Shown: positions 1 to 11,442 of the stretch, piece by piece
Layout of the letters: each line of letters begins with the position of its first letter
Numbering within the stretch: the first letter of the stretch is position 1
Assembly: GCA_019634795.1 (NCBI GenBank)
Contig: JAHCAR010000022.1
Coordinates: 1 to 40,328 of the forward strand
Source of the DNA: Dokdonella sp.
GTDB lineage: Bacteria; Pseudomonadota; Gammaproteobacteria; Xanthomonadales; Rhodanobacteraceae
Reading direction: 5' to 3'
Length of the DNA stretch: 40,328 bases
Program-made: the position numbers and the translations under genes
Notes under the pieces: generated by a model
Database searches by the model: none
The model's input: only the letters and a program-made list of their open reading frames with translations
Told to the model about the DNA's origin: nothing

Positions 1-31
1 GGGGGGGGGGGGTGGGGGGGGGGGGGGGGGG
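1..31 (+). repeat. Poly-G homopolymer tract (12 G, T, 18 G)
   Basis: The first 31 bases are G apart from one T at 13. In the dnaJ frame they read as about ten glycine codons, leading directly into the Phe-Ser-Asp of the G/F-rich linker. A glycine-rich linker is normal for DnaJ. Encoding it almost only with GGG is unusual and makes the tract prone to slippage and to sequencing or assembly error. The contig edge falls inside the tract, so its true length is unknown. Confidence 0.9.
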
Positions 32-847
32 TTCAGCGACCTGTTCAGCCAGTTTTTCGGAAGGAAAGGCGAAGGTGGGCCGCATTCGGGCGCTCCGGCG
101 CCGGAGAAGGGCTCGGATCTCGAGTATGCGCTGCGGATTGATTTCTGGCAGTCGATTCGGGGGGCGCAGGTCCGGCTGAACATTCACCGTCTGGAGGGCT
201 GCGGGGCGTGCCGGGGGACGGGATCGGGGGGCGGGGCTTCAAATACGTGTCCACAGTGCAACGGGTCGGGGAATGTGACGCAGATGGCGGGTGCGATGCG
301 CTTCAGCCTGACGTGCCCGAAGTGTAATGGGACGGGACGGTTGCGGAATGCGTGTCCGCGATGCCGGGGCGAGGGCCGGGTGGCGGCGGATGAAAGTGTG
401 GAAGTACGGATTCCGGCGGGGGCGTCGGAAGGCTCGCGCCTGCGCGTGGCCGCGAAAGGCAACGCGGGGACGATGGGCGCGCCGGCGGGGGATCTGTACA
501 TTACCGTGCGGGTGGAACCGCACTCGTTCTTCTCACGCGAAGGGGACGACATTCTGATCCGGGTTCCGGTGAGCGTGAGTGAAGCCGGGTTGGGGGCGAA
601 GATCGAGGTGCCGACGATCGACGGCCGGGCGCTGCTGAAGATTCCGCAGGGAACGCAGAACGGGCAGAAGTTCCGGTTGCGGGAGAAGGGTGTTTTCAAT
701 GCGCGAAAGGGCACGCGGGGGGATCAGATCGTCGAAATTTCGATACAATCGCCCGATGTGCGGGACGAGCGGACGAGGGAGTTGTTGAAGCAACTGGCGC
801 AGGTGGACGGGCGAGACCCGCGCGCTGAACTGTGGGCGAAGGTATAG
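1..847 (+). CDS. dnaJ: Chaperone protein DnaJ, 5'-truncated (G/F linker to C-terminus)
   Basis: DnaJ is the cytoplasmic Hsp40 co-chaperone that delivers unfolded proteins to DnaK and stimulates its ATPase. The open frame begins at base 2 with no start codon, because the J domain lies outside the window. What remains, in order, is the poly-glycine linker, a zinc-binding domain with four CXXCXGXG repeats (CGACRGTG, CPQCNGSG, CPKCNGTG, CPRCRGEG, about bases 200-380) and the two beta-sandwich substrate-binding domains, ending in ELWAKV and a TAG at 845-847. All four zinc repeats are intact, so this is a type I DnaJ rather than the CbpA type. The hspR start follows after 4 bases, so the two are almost certainly co-transcribed, as in actinobacterial dnaK-grpE-dnaJ-hspR operons. 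No dnaK or grpE is visible, but they could lie upstream. Confidence 0.95.
   Translation, partial: GGGGGGGGGGFSDLFSQFFGRKGEGGPHSGAPAPEKGSDLEYALRIDFWQSIRGAQVRLNIHRLEGCGACRGTGSGGGASNTCPQCNGSGNVTQMAGAMRFSLTCPKCNGTGRLRNACPRCRGEGRVAADESVEVRIPAGASEGSRLRVAAKGNAGTMGAPAGDLYITVRVEPHSFFSREGDDILIRVPVSVSEAGLGAKIEVPTIDGRALLKIPQGTQNGQKFRLREKGVFNARKGTRGDQIVEISIQSPDVRDERTRELLKQLAQVDGRDPRAELWAKV
744..749 (+). promoter_or_regulatory. Candidate -10 element inside dnaJ, upstream of hspR
   Basis: TACAAT lies about 100 bp before the hspR start and matches five of six positions of a -10 box. It resembles the TACAAT at 1282-1287. No convincing -35 element accompanies it, so an internal hspR promoter is only a possibility. 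Confidence 0.2.
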
Positions 848-851
848 AGAC

Positions 852-1265
852 GTGGCGAAGACCCGGGCCAGAGCGGCATACATGATCTCGGCGGTAGCCG
901 AGAAGTACGAGATTCACCCGCAGACGCTGCGGATGTACGAGCGGGAAGGGCTGTTGAAGCCGTCGCGGAGCGAGGGGAACACGCGGCTGTACACGGACGA
1001 GGACCTGCAGCGGCTGGAAGTGATTCTGGAGTTGACGCGGGAGTTGGGGGTCAATCTGGCGGGGGTGGAGATCATCCTGAACATGCGCGAAAAGATGGCG
1101 GCGATGCAGGAGCAGATCGAGCAGTTCGTGGCGGAGTTGAATGTGGAGTTGGGGAGGAAGGCGCGTCCGGCTGAGAGTGGGGAGCGGCACGCGCTGATGC
1201 GGGTGGCGCGGGTGGAATCAATGGAAACGCCGCCACCCGTGGTGGGGCGGCGGCGGAAGGCGTAA
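852..1265 (+). CDS. hspR: MerR-family heat-shock repressor HspR
   Basis: This is a 137-residue MerR-type regulator starting at GTG 852, four bases after the dnaJ stop. The N-terminal winged helix has the HspR signature (YMISAVAEKYEIHPQTLRMY, then an EREGLLKP-type wing), followed by a short dimerisation helix (about residues 70-105) and a basic tail. HspR represses chaperone operons by binding HAIR inverted repeats, with DnaK as co-repressor in Streptomyces. Position next to dnaJ supports that role and suggests autoregulation of the operon. No HAIR operator is visible here, which fits an operon promoter upstream of the window. The protein has no cysteine-rich metal-binding tail, which argues against a metal-sensing MerR. 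Confidence 0.88.
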   Translation: MAKTRARAAYMISAVAEKYEIHPQTLRMYEREGLLKPSRSEGNTRLYTDEDLQRLEVILELTRELGVNLAGVEIILNMREKMAAMQEQIEQFVAELNVELGRKARPAESGERHALMRVARVESMETPPPVVGRRRKA

Positions 1266-1281
1266 TTGCCTGCGAGGCGGA

Positions 1282-1287
1282 TACAAT
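1282..1287 (+). promoter_or_regulatory. Candidate -10 element for the PIG-L/symporter operon
   Basis: TACAAT sits 25 bp before the ATG at 1312, in the 46-bp gap after hspR, and would give a short 5' leader. No clear -35 match is found at 16-18 bp. The element is therefore suggestive only. Confidence 0.35.
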
Positions 1288-1311
1288 AGGGAAACTTCCC
1301 CTGGATCCGCT

Positions 1312-3795
1312 ATGTCTCAGACCAAAACTGCACTGTTGTGGATGGCGCTTCTGCTGGCGCCGGTTGGGCTGGAGGCGCAGGCCGTCCGGCGTGCGCCGGG
1401 GTCGGCGGAGTTGAAGCACCGGATCGAGAAGTTGCGGACCGTGGGGCGGGTGTTGATGATCGCGGCGCATCCGGACGATGAGAACACGGCATTTCTGGCG
1501 TATTGCGCGCAGGGGCGGAAGTTGCGGACGGCGTATTTGTCGCTGACGCGTGGCGAGGGGGGGCAGAACCTGATCGGCAGCGAGCAGGGGGCGCTGCTGG
1601 GGGTGATCCGGACGCAGGAGTTGCTGGCGGCGCGGCGGATTGACGGCGCGGAGCAGTTTTTCACGCGCGCAATCGACTTCGGGTTCAGCAAAAGTGCGCC
1701 GGAATCACTCGAAAAGTGGGGTCACGAGGCGGTTTTGGGCGATGTTGTGCAGGTGATCCGCGAGTTTCGTCCGGATGTGATCGTGAACCGGTTCTCGGGA
1801 ACGCCACGCGATGGGCACGGGCATCACCAGGCTTCTGCGCTGCTGGGGAAGGAGGCGTTCCGGGCGGCGGCGGATCCGGCGCGATTCCCGGAGCGGGGGC
1901 GTCCGTGGCAGGCGAAGCGGCTGTTATGGAACGGGTTCAGCTTCTCGCGGGCGCAGGAGCAGGAGCTCGAACAGATGGCCAAGGGTTTGCGGGTGGATTT
2001 GGGCGAGTTTGACGCGCTGGTGGGGTATTCGTACGGGGAGTTGGCGGGGATCAGCCGGAGCCAGCACCGGAGCCAGGGGATGGGCTCGGCGGAGCGGCGG
2101 GGGAGCGTGGCGAACCACCTGTTCGTGGTTGATGGGGCGGCGGCGGAGACGGACTGGCTGGAGGGGTTGGACTTGAGCTGGGCCCGGATACCGGGGGGAG
2201 CGTCCGTGGAAGAGGCGCTGGCGCGGGCCGACCGCGAGTTTGACGTGAATCACCCGGAGCGGGTGTTGGGCGCGTTGGTGGAGGCGCGGCGGCGGATAGC
2301 GGCGCTGGTGCAGGTGGACGCCAAGGCGCGTGTCGAGGAAGCGGATGAAGCGATCGCTCTGGCGGCGGGGTTGTGGCTGGATGTGAGCGTGAACGTGGGG
2401 GAGGCGGCGCCGGGGGAGACGGTCCGGCTGACGCTGACGGCGGTGAGCCGGATGGCCGAAGGGGTGACGCTGGAGCGGGTGGCGGTGACGGGGATGCCGG
2501 GTGCGCCAGTCGTGTTCGACCAACGGGCGGGGCTGGCGCGGAACAAAGCGGTGACAGCGAGCGCGCAGTTTCGGATTCCGGAGGGACAGGCGTGGACGCA
2601 GCCGTTCTGGCTGGCGCGTCCAGCGGCGGGGAATCTGTATACAGTGCCGCCGGAGGCGATTGGGTGGGCGGAGGGCGCGCCAGCGCTGGAGGCGGAGTTT
2701 TTGATCCGGGTTGGGGGCGAGCGGATTGTGCTGAAGAGGCCGGTGGAGTGCCGGTATGTGGACCGGGTCCGGGGCGAGATGACGCGGCCGTTCGCGGTGG
2801 CTCCCGCGGTGGCGGTGCGAATTCCGGCGCATTCGTTGCTGTTTCCAGACACGAAGGCGAGGCCCGTGACAGTGGAGGCGCGGGCGCTGGCCGGCGGGGC
2901 AAAGGCGGTGCTGCGGCTGAAGACGCCAGCGGGGTGGAGGGTGGAACCGGCGGAGGTGGCTTTTGAGGCGAAGGAGAAGGGTGAGCAGAAGGCGATCGTC
3001 TTCCAGGTGACGCCGGGCGCGACTGGGGGTGTGTTGACGGTGGAGGGCGCGCACGAGGTGACGCGGATTGAATACGAGCACATTCCCGTGCAGACGATTC
3101 AGCCGCCGGCGTCGGCGCGGGTGGTTCGGGCGGATGTCCAAATGACGGCCAAGCGGATCGGCTATGTGATGGGGGCGGGCGACGAGGTGCCCGCGGCGCT
3201 GCGGCAGATGGGGGCGGAGGTCGAAATACTGGACGCGGCCGCGCTGGCGCACGGGGAGCTGTCACGGTATCAGGCGATTGTGACGGGCGTCCGGGCCTGG
3301 AACGTGCGCGAGGACTTGCGGAGCGCGCACGAGCGGTTGAAAGAGTTCGCGCGGGCCGGCGGGACGGTGGTGGTGCAGTACAACATCCAGGACGGGGTTT
3401 TTTTCGGGAGCGAGGCGGGAACGCTGAAGAACGTGGGTCCTCTGCCGGTGAAGATCAGCCGCGACCGCGTGACGGTGGAGGAGGCGGATGTCCGGGTACT
3501 GAAGCCAGATCACGTGCTGCTACAGGGGCCGAACGCGATCACGGCGGCGGATTTCGAGGGCTGGGTGCAGGAGCGCGGGCTGTACTTCCCAGGTGAATGG
3601 GACTCGGGCTATGACGCGCTGCTGGAGATGAATGACCCCGGCGAAGAGCCACTGCGGAGCGGCCTGCTCGCCGCGCGAACCGGCCGGGGGTGGTATGTTC
3701 TGACTTCCCTGAGTTTCTTCCGGCAGTTGCCTGCGGGCGTGCCGGGGGCGTACCGGCTGTTTGCGAATCTGGTGAGCGGAGGCGTCGGTCCATGA
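1312..3795 (+). CDS. Secreted PIG-L/LmbE family deacetylase with C-terminal amidotransferase-like domain
   Basis: The 827-residue protein has an N-terminal signal peptide (residues 1 to about 23, hydrophobic LLWMALLLAPVG, then EAQA). The PIG-L deacetylase domain follows: the metal motif AHPDDE is at residues 52-57 and a histidine cluster DGHGHH at 167-172. PIG-L enzymes remove N-acetyl groups from GlcNAc-type sugars using zinc. Residues about 350-600 look like beta-sandwich/NPCBM-type segments. Residues about 615-820 resemble a class I glutamine amidotransferase fold but contain no cysteine, so this part is unlikely to be an active amidotransferase. The export signal and the downstream symporter suggest periplasmic trimming of an amino-sugar compound before uptake. 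The substrate is unknown. The stop overlaps the next start (ATGA at 3792). Confidence 0.88.
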   Translation: MSQTKTALLWMALLLAPVGLEAQAVRRAPGSAELKHRIEKLRTVGRVLMIAAHPDDENTAFLAYCAQGRKLRTAYLSLTRGEGGQNLIGSEQGALLGVIRTQELLAARRIDGAEQFFTRAIDFGFSKSAPESLEKWGHEAVLGDVVQVIREFRPDVIVNRFSGTPRDGHGHHQASALLGKEAFRAAADPARFPERGRPWQAKRLLWNGFSFSRAQEQELEQMAKGLRVDLGEFDALVGYSYGELAGISRSQHRSQGMGSAERRGSVANHLFVVDGAAAETDWLEGLDLSWARIPGGASVEEALARADREFDVNHPERVLGALVEARRRIAALVQVDAKARVEEADEAIALAAGLWLDVSVNVGEAAPGETVRLTLTAVSRMAEGVTLERVAVTGMPGAPVVFDQRAGLARNKAVTASAQFRIPEGQAWTQPFWLARPAAGNLYTVPPEAIGWAEGAPALEAEFLIRVGGERIVLKRPVECRYVDRVRGEMTRPFAVAPAVAVRIPAHSLLFPDTKARPVTVEARALAGGAKAVLRLKTPAGWRVEPAEVAFEAKEKGEQKAIVFQVTPGATGGVLTVEGAHEVTRIEYEHIPVQTIQPPASARVVRADVQMTAKRIGYVMGAGDEVPAALRQMGAEVEILDAAALAHGELSRYQAIVTGVRAWNVREDLRSAHERLKEFARAGGTVVVQYNIQDGVFFGSEAGTLKNVGPLPVKISRDRVTVEEADVRVLKPDHVLLQGPNAITAADFEGWVQERGLYFPGEWDSGYDALLEMNDPGEEPLRSGLLAARTGRGWYVLTSLSFFRQLPAGVPGAYRLFANLVSGGVGP

Positions 3796-3917
3796 GCGAA
3801 GAACAGGAACGGCCGCCGGTATTTGGGTCTTGGCGGCGGCTGTATTGGGCGGTGGGTCTTTATCTGGTGGCCGTGATCGTCCTCTTTTCGATCTTCACGA
3901 GGGTCTTTAACCGGTGA
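3792..3917 (+). CDS. 41-residue single-pass membrane protein, possible symporter small subunit
   Basis: This is a short reading frame starting at ATG 3792, which overlaps the PIG-L stop by four bases, and ending at TGA 3915-3917, which overlaps the GTG start of the symporter at 3914. The polar N-terminus (MSEEQERPPVFGSWRR) is followed by one hydrophobic helix (about residues 18-35, YWAVGLYLVAVIVLFSIF) and a short TRVFNR tail. Double translational coupling to a transporter gene is strong evidence that it is translated. By analogy with the small subunits encoded before some SSS transporters (DUF485 and DUF4212 types, which are larger and have two helices), it may stabilise or regulate the symporter. 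I do not recognise the family. Confidence 0.75.
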   Translation: MSEEQERPPVFGSWRRLYWAVGLYLVAVIVLFSIFTRVFNR

Positions 3918-5551
3918 GACCGCTGGACTGGGCGGTGCTGGCGGTTTCACTGGCGGGGATTGTGTTGTACGGGTTGTGGCGGGGGCGGGGCAGCGACACG
4001 ACGCAGAAGTACCTGCTGGCGGGCAAGACGATGCCCTGGTACGCCATGGCGCTCTCGATCATGGCGACGCAGGCGAGCGCGATCACGTTTATCTCGACGA
4101 CTGGGCAGAGCTACGTGGATGGGATGCGCTTCGTGCAATTCTACTTCGGGCTGCCGCTGGCGATGATCATCATTGCGGCGTACGTGGCGCCGCGGTTCCA
4201 CGCGAGCGGGGTGTACACGGCGTACGAGTACCTGGAGCGGCGGTTTGACGCGCGGACGCGGGCGCTGGTCAGCGTGATCTTTTTGATTCAAAGAGGGTTG
4301 GCGGTGGGCGTGGCGCTGTCGGCGCCGGCGCTGGTGCTGACGGTGATCATGGGGTGGCCGGCGGAGGTTACGACGCTTCTGATGGGGTTGACGGTGATCG
4401 GCTACACGGTCTCTGGGGGGATCGCGGCGGTCACGTGGACGGATTTCGTCCAGATGCTGGTGATGACGCTGGGACTGGTGGCGGCACTGGCGACGGCGCT
4501 GTGGCTTTCACCGGTGGATCTGGGCGGGGCGCTGCAGGTGGCGGGCGCGGCGGGACGGCTGAATCCGGCGGTGTGGACTTTCGATCTGAACGACCGCTAC
4601 AACGTGTGGAGCGGCGTGATCGGTGGGATGTTCCTGGCGCTGGCGTACTTTGGGTGCGATCAGAGCCAGGTGCAGCGGTATCTGACGGGCAAATCCATCG
4701 CGCAGGCGAAGTTGAGCCTGTTGTTCAATGCCGTGGCGAAGATCCCGATGCAGTTCTTCATCCTGTTCATTGGGGCGATGGTCTTTGTTTTCTTCACGTT
4801 CACGAAGCCGCCGGTGGTGTTTGATCCGGGGGTACAGGCGAAGGCGGAGCAGGCGGCGGGGTACGAGGCGGTGGAGCGTGAGTTCAACGTGGCGTGGACT
4901 GCCCGGAAAGCGGCGGCGGAGGCGCTGCCGGGGACGGAAGCGGAGTTCAAGGCGGCGCAGAAGGCGATGGACGTGGCCCGGGCCAAAGCCGCGACCCTGG
5001 CCGGGCACGAAGGGTTTAATGACACGAACTACATCTTTCTGTCGTTTGTGACCAAGTATATGCCGGTGGGGGTGGTCGGGCTGATCATGGCGGCGATTTT
5101 CGCGGCGGCGATGAGTACGATCTCGGCGGAGATCAACTCGCTGGCGACTGTGTCAGTGATCGACGTGTACCGGCGGCACATGAAGAAGGAGGCCGATGAC
5201 GGGCATTACCTGCGGGCGTCGCGCTGGGCGACGGGATTCTGGGGGCTGTACGCGGTGGTGACAGCGCAGTATGCGACCAATCTGGGGTCGCTGATCGAGG
5301 CCGTGAACATGTTGGGATCGCTGTTTTATGGTGGGCTGCTGGGGGTCTTCGGGCTGGCGTTCTTCTTTCCCAGAGTTACGGGGCGGGGGGCGTTCTATGG
5401 GGTTCTGCTGGGGGAGGCCGCGATTTTTGCGACGCGATTTGGCACAGAGATCACGTTCCTCTGGTTCAATGTGATCGGATGTGTTGTCGTGATCGTGTCA
5501 GGGGTGGTGATAAGTAGTATCGGGCGGCGGATTGGCCGGCCGGTGGGCTGA
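3914..5551 (+). CDS. Sodium:solute symporter (SSS family)
   Basis: This 545-residue inner-membrane transporter has about 13 hydrophobic segments. It starts at GTG 3914, overlapping the upstream microprotein. The N-terminal region has the SSS pattern (LLAGKTMPWYAMALSIMATQ, then a Ser/Thr-rich SAITFISTTG), followed by the GYTVSGGIAAVTWTDFVQ and AYFGCDQSQVQRYLTGKS segments typical of the family. SSS proteins couple sodium influx to uptake of sugars, amino acids, sialic acid or short organic acids. A hydrophilic Ala/Lys/Glu-rich insert of about 75 residues (about 300-375) is probably a helical loop and is unusual. The deacetylase two genes upstream suggests an amino-sugar or similar substrate, but this is inference. 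No terminator was found after the gene. Confidence 0.9.
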   Translation: MRPLDWAVLAVSLAGIVLYGLWRGRGSDTTQKYLLAGKTMPWYAMALSIMATQASAITFISTTGQSYVDGMRFVQFYFGLPLAMIIIAAYVAPRFHASGVYTAYEYLERRFDARTRALVSVIFLIQRGLAVGVALSAPALVLTVIMGWPAEVTTLLMGLTVIGYTVSGGIAAVTWTDFVQMLVMTLGLVAALATALWLSPVDLGGALQVAGAAGRLNPAVWTFDLNDRYNVWSGVIGGMFLALAYFGCDQSQVQRYLTGKSIAQAKLSLLFNAVAKIPMQFFILFIGAMVFVFFTFTKPPVVFDPGVQAKAEQAAGYEAVEREFNVAWTARKAAAEALPGTEAEFKAAQKAMDVARAKAATLAGHEGFNDTNYIFLSFVTKYMPVGVVGLIMAAIFAAAMSTISAEINSLATVSVIDVYRRHMKKEADDGHYLRASRWATGFWGLYAVVTAQYATNLGSLIEAVNMLGSLFYGGLLGVFGLAFFFPRVTGRGAFYGVLLGEAAIFATRFGTEITFLWFNVIGCVVVIVSGVVISSIGRRIGRPVG

Positions 5552-5703
5552 CCAGGAACGGGATGGTTGAATGGCGGGCGGTCCTGGGGGCGCAGGTCAA
5601 GCGGAAAGCGCCCAACGTATTGAAAATGCAGGCATTGGGAAGGAAGAAGCAGCGTCAGGTTGCAGGGGGTGTCAATGCGGAAGAAACTTTTGTGAAAAAA
5701 AGA

Positions 5704-5733
5704 TTGCACAAGGACGATCTGTGCTGCTATTCT
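5704..5733 (+). promoter_or_regulatory. Candidate rrn promoter P1
   Basis: TTGCAC at 5704-5709 and TATTCT at 5728-5733 are separated by 18 bp. They lie directly after the A-rich run AAAAAAAGATTG, which could act as an UP-like element. Both boxes match the consensus only partly. Confidence 0.4.
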
Positions 5734-5782
5734 GGGGGACGTAGCCGCGACAGACGCTTGAGTGCGGTTGGGACGGAAGGGC

Positions 5783-5811
5783 TTGCGAAAGTCTGGAACG
5801 TCTGGTACTCT
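5783..5811 (+). promoter_or_regulatory. Candidate rrn promoter P2
   Basis: TTGCGA at 5783-5788 and TACTCT at 5806-5811 are separated by 17 bp. The layout resembles P1 about 78 bp upstream. Tandem promoters are common before rRNA operons, but the match here is weak. Confidence 0.3.
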
Positions 5812-6023
5812 GGCAGATGGGCAGCAATGAACGCCAGTGGGGTGACGTGAGTCGCTGAGCTGGTGCGGCCCGTGAGAGTCGAAGCGGTTTTCAAGTTTCC
5901 CGACTTTTTGGCAAGGAACTTGTGAGTGCCCGGTGAAGCCGGGTCAGGCAAGTGCGCGCCAAAACGCCTTTCGAGGCCGGCAGTGAATCATTCTTCCTTC
6001 GGGATCGGTGGTGGAGCTGCTCA

Positions 6024-6040
6024 GATCATTGAAAATCTGG
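6024..6040 (+). promoter_or_regulatory. boxA-like antitermination element before 16S
   Basis: GATCATTGAAAATCTGG resembles the TCATTGAAAACTGAA boxA seen in many bacterial rRNA leaders. A closely related copy occurs at 8140-8157 before 23S. The recurrence before both large rRNAs supports an Nus-factor antitermination role. Confidence 0.5.
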
Positions 6041-6102
6041 TTGAACGCGAAGTCAATTCCGTGAGAAATCTTGAGTTTCAACCGGAGCAAACTCTACAAC
6101 TT

Positions 6103-7608
<1,506 letters not shown>

Positions 7609-7810
7609 AGAGAAACTGAACAGTATCCGCTGTGTACGGCGGAGACCTGGCCTTCGGGTTGGGGCTGTTCCAACGGATTGGATTGCAGTATGAATTCAAT
7701 TCGTGTTCCGGATCTCCACTCGAGATTTCCCCACGATATTTGACTCAAGCCAGTGAGCAGGACTCCTGGTGTCGCGTTCAACCGGCCTCGAAAAACCTGT
7801 TGAGGAGTTG

Positions 7811-7838
7811 AGGCGGCCGGCTGGAAAGCCGGCCGCCT
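7811..7838 (+). other. Perfect 12-bp hairpin with GGAA tetraloop in the 16S-tRNA spacer
   Basis: AGGCGGCCGGCT (7811-7822), loop GGAA, then AGCCGGCCGCCT (7827-7838), followed by TCTTCTC. The stem is fully G/C-closed and ends 16 nt before tRNA-Ala. It could be an RNase III processing site, or a terminator-like structure that ribosomal antitermination must read through. The T-tract is poor for a normal terminator. Confidence 0.8.
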
Positions 7839-7854
7839 TCTTCTCACGAAACAG

Positions 7855-7930
7855 GGGGCTGTAGCTCAGCTGGGAGAGCGCCTGATTTGCATTCAGGAGG
7901 TCGTCGGTTCGATCCCGATCAGCTCCACCA
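7855..7930 (+). tRNA. tRNA-Ala(UGC)
   Basis: This is a complete cloverleaf of 76 nt with the CCA encoded. The acceptor stem is GGGGCTG/CAGCTCC, the anticodon arm is CCTGA-TTTGCAT-TCAGG with anticodon TGC, and the T arm is GTCGG-TTCGATC-CCGAT. It lies in the 16S-23S spacer, as usual for this tRNA. Confidence 0.97.
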
Positions 7931-7941
7931 GTATCCAATAC

Positions 7942-8018
<77 letters not shown>

Positions 8019-8139
8019 ATAAAGAGTCTTGAGCAGACTAGAAGACGCTGGTTTTTGGACGCGAGTTCAAAGAACACCGTCTCCTGAGCTGATCAGGGCG
8101 CCCGTCCGGAAGGGCGGGAACCGGCGCAAAACCGGAAAG

Positions 8140-8157
8140 CTCATTGAAAACTGAATA
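8140..8157 (+). promoter_or_regulatory. boxA-like antitermination element before 23S
   Basis: GCTCATTGAAAACTGAAT closely matches the boxA-type sequence found before 23S in many bacteria and resembles 6024-6040. It overlaps the outer 5' arm of the 23S processing helix, which begins at 8150. Confidence 0.6.
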
Positions 8158-8167
8158 TTTGACGGGT
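8150..8167 (+). other. Outer 5' arm of the pre-23S processing helix
   Basis: ACTGAATATTTGACGGGT (8150-8167) pairs with GCCCGTCAAATATCAGT (11287-11303), with one bulged A and one terminal G-T pair. With the inner block 8288-8326/11225-11262 it forms the long base-paired stem expected around precursor 23S for RNase III cleavage. The pairing proves that both sides of 23S come from one operon. Confidence 0.85.
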
Positions 8168-8316
8168 AAATCCGCAAGTTGCCGTCCATTCCTGGAAGAA
8201 ATGAAGGGGATGGAGCAAGAGCGAACAACGAATGGATCAGAGGAAATTCGCCCTCGCGAGGGGGTGGAGATGAATCTGGTTATTCTCGAAAGTTCTGTGT
8301 ACGGCGTTTATTTTAT

Positions 8317-11234
<2,918 letters not shown>

Positions 11235-11286
11235 TAAAATACACCCTGTATACAGACTTTCCGCTCTTGGAAGCGATTTGTGGATC

Positions 11287-11303
11287 GCCCGTCAAATATC
11301 AGT
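11287..11303 (+). other. Outer 3' arm of the pre-23S processing helix
   Basis: GCCCGTCAAATATCAGT is the partner of 8150-8167 (see that entry). It is the last point at which the sequence can be tied physically to the acidobacterial operon before the 5S gene. Confidence 0.85.
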
Positions 11304-11324
11304 AGAACTCGAAGCTCAAACGAC

Positions 11325-11442
11325 TTTGGGTGACCATAGCGAGAGGGTCACACCCGTTCCCATCCCGAACACGGCAGTTAAGCCTCTCAGCCCCGATGAT
11401 ACTGCATGCGCAAGTGTGTGGGAAAGTAGGTCAACGCTGAGC
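11325..11442 (+). rRNA. rrf: 5S ribosomal RNA, probably chimeric at its 3' end
   Basis: This is recognisable 5S sequence of the expected 118 nt. Loop A reads GACCATAGCG, the conserved CCCATCCCGAACACGG follows, and helix IV (CTGCATGC, loop GCAA, GTGTGTGG) leads to the GTAGGTCA segment. Helix I, which should join the two ends, does not close. The 5' arm CTTTGGGTGA would need a 3' arm like TCGCCCAAAG, but the sequence after AACGC reads TGAGCATCC. Only the inner pairs (G-C, T-G, G-C, G-T) form, and the base of the helix has an A-A mismatch. The 3' strand AACGCTGAGC would instead fit a 5S beginning GCTCAGCGT. The coding style also changes immediately afterwards. Confidence 0.85.

Larger units (their letters stand above)
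5552..6102 (+). promoter_or_regulatory. Upstream region and leader of the rrn operon
   Basis: This 551-bp stretch has no convincing gene. A 95-codon open frame at 5563-5850 crosses the candidate promoters and resembles nothing I know. The region contains an A/T-rich stretch (about 5685-5705), two promoter-like pairs (5704-5733 and 5783-5811), several short G/C hairpins (for example around 5924-5942) and a boxA-like element at 6024-6040. These fit an rRNA promoter region with an antitermination leader. Confidence 0.65.

Noticed and set aside
5757-5763. CTTGAGT half-site resembling an HspR HAIR operator
   Set aside because: The second half (ACTCAAG) is missing at the required spacing, and control of rRNA by HspR is unlikely.
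5563-5850. 95-codon frame before the rrn operon
   Set aside because: It spans the candidate rRNA promoters, resembles no known protein and has atypical codon use.
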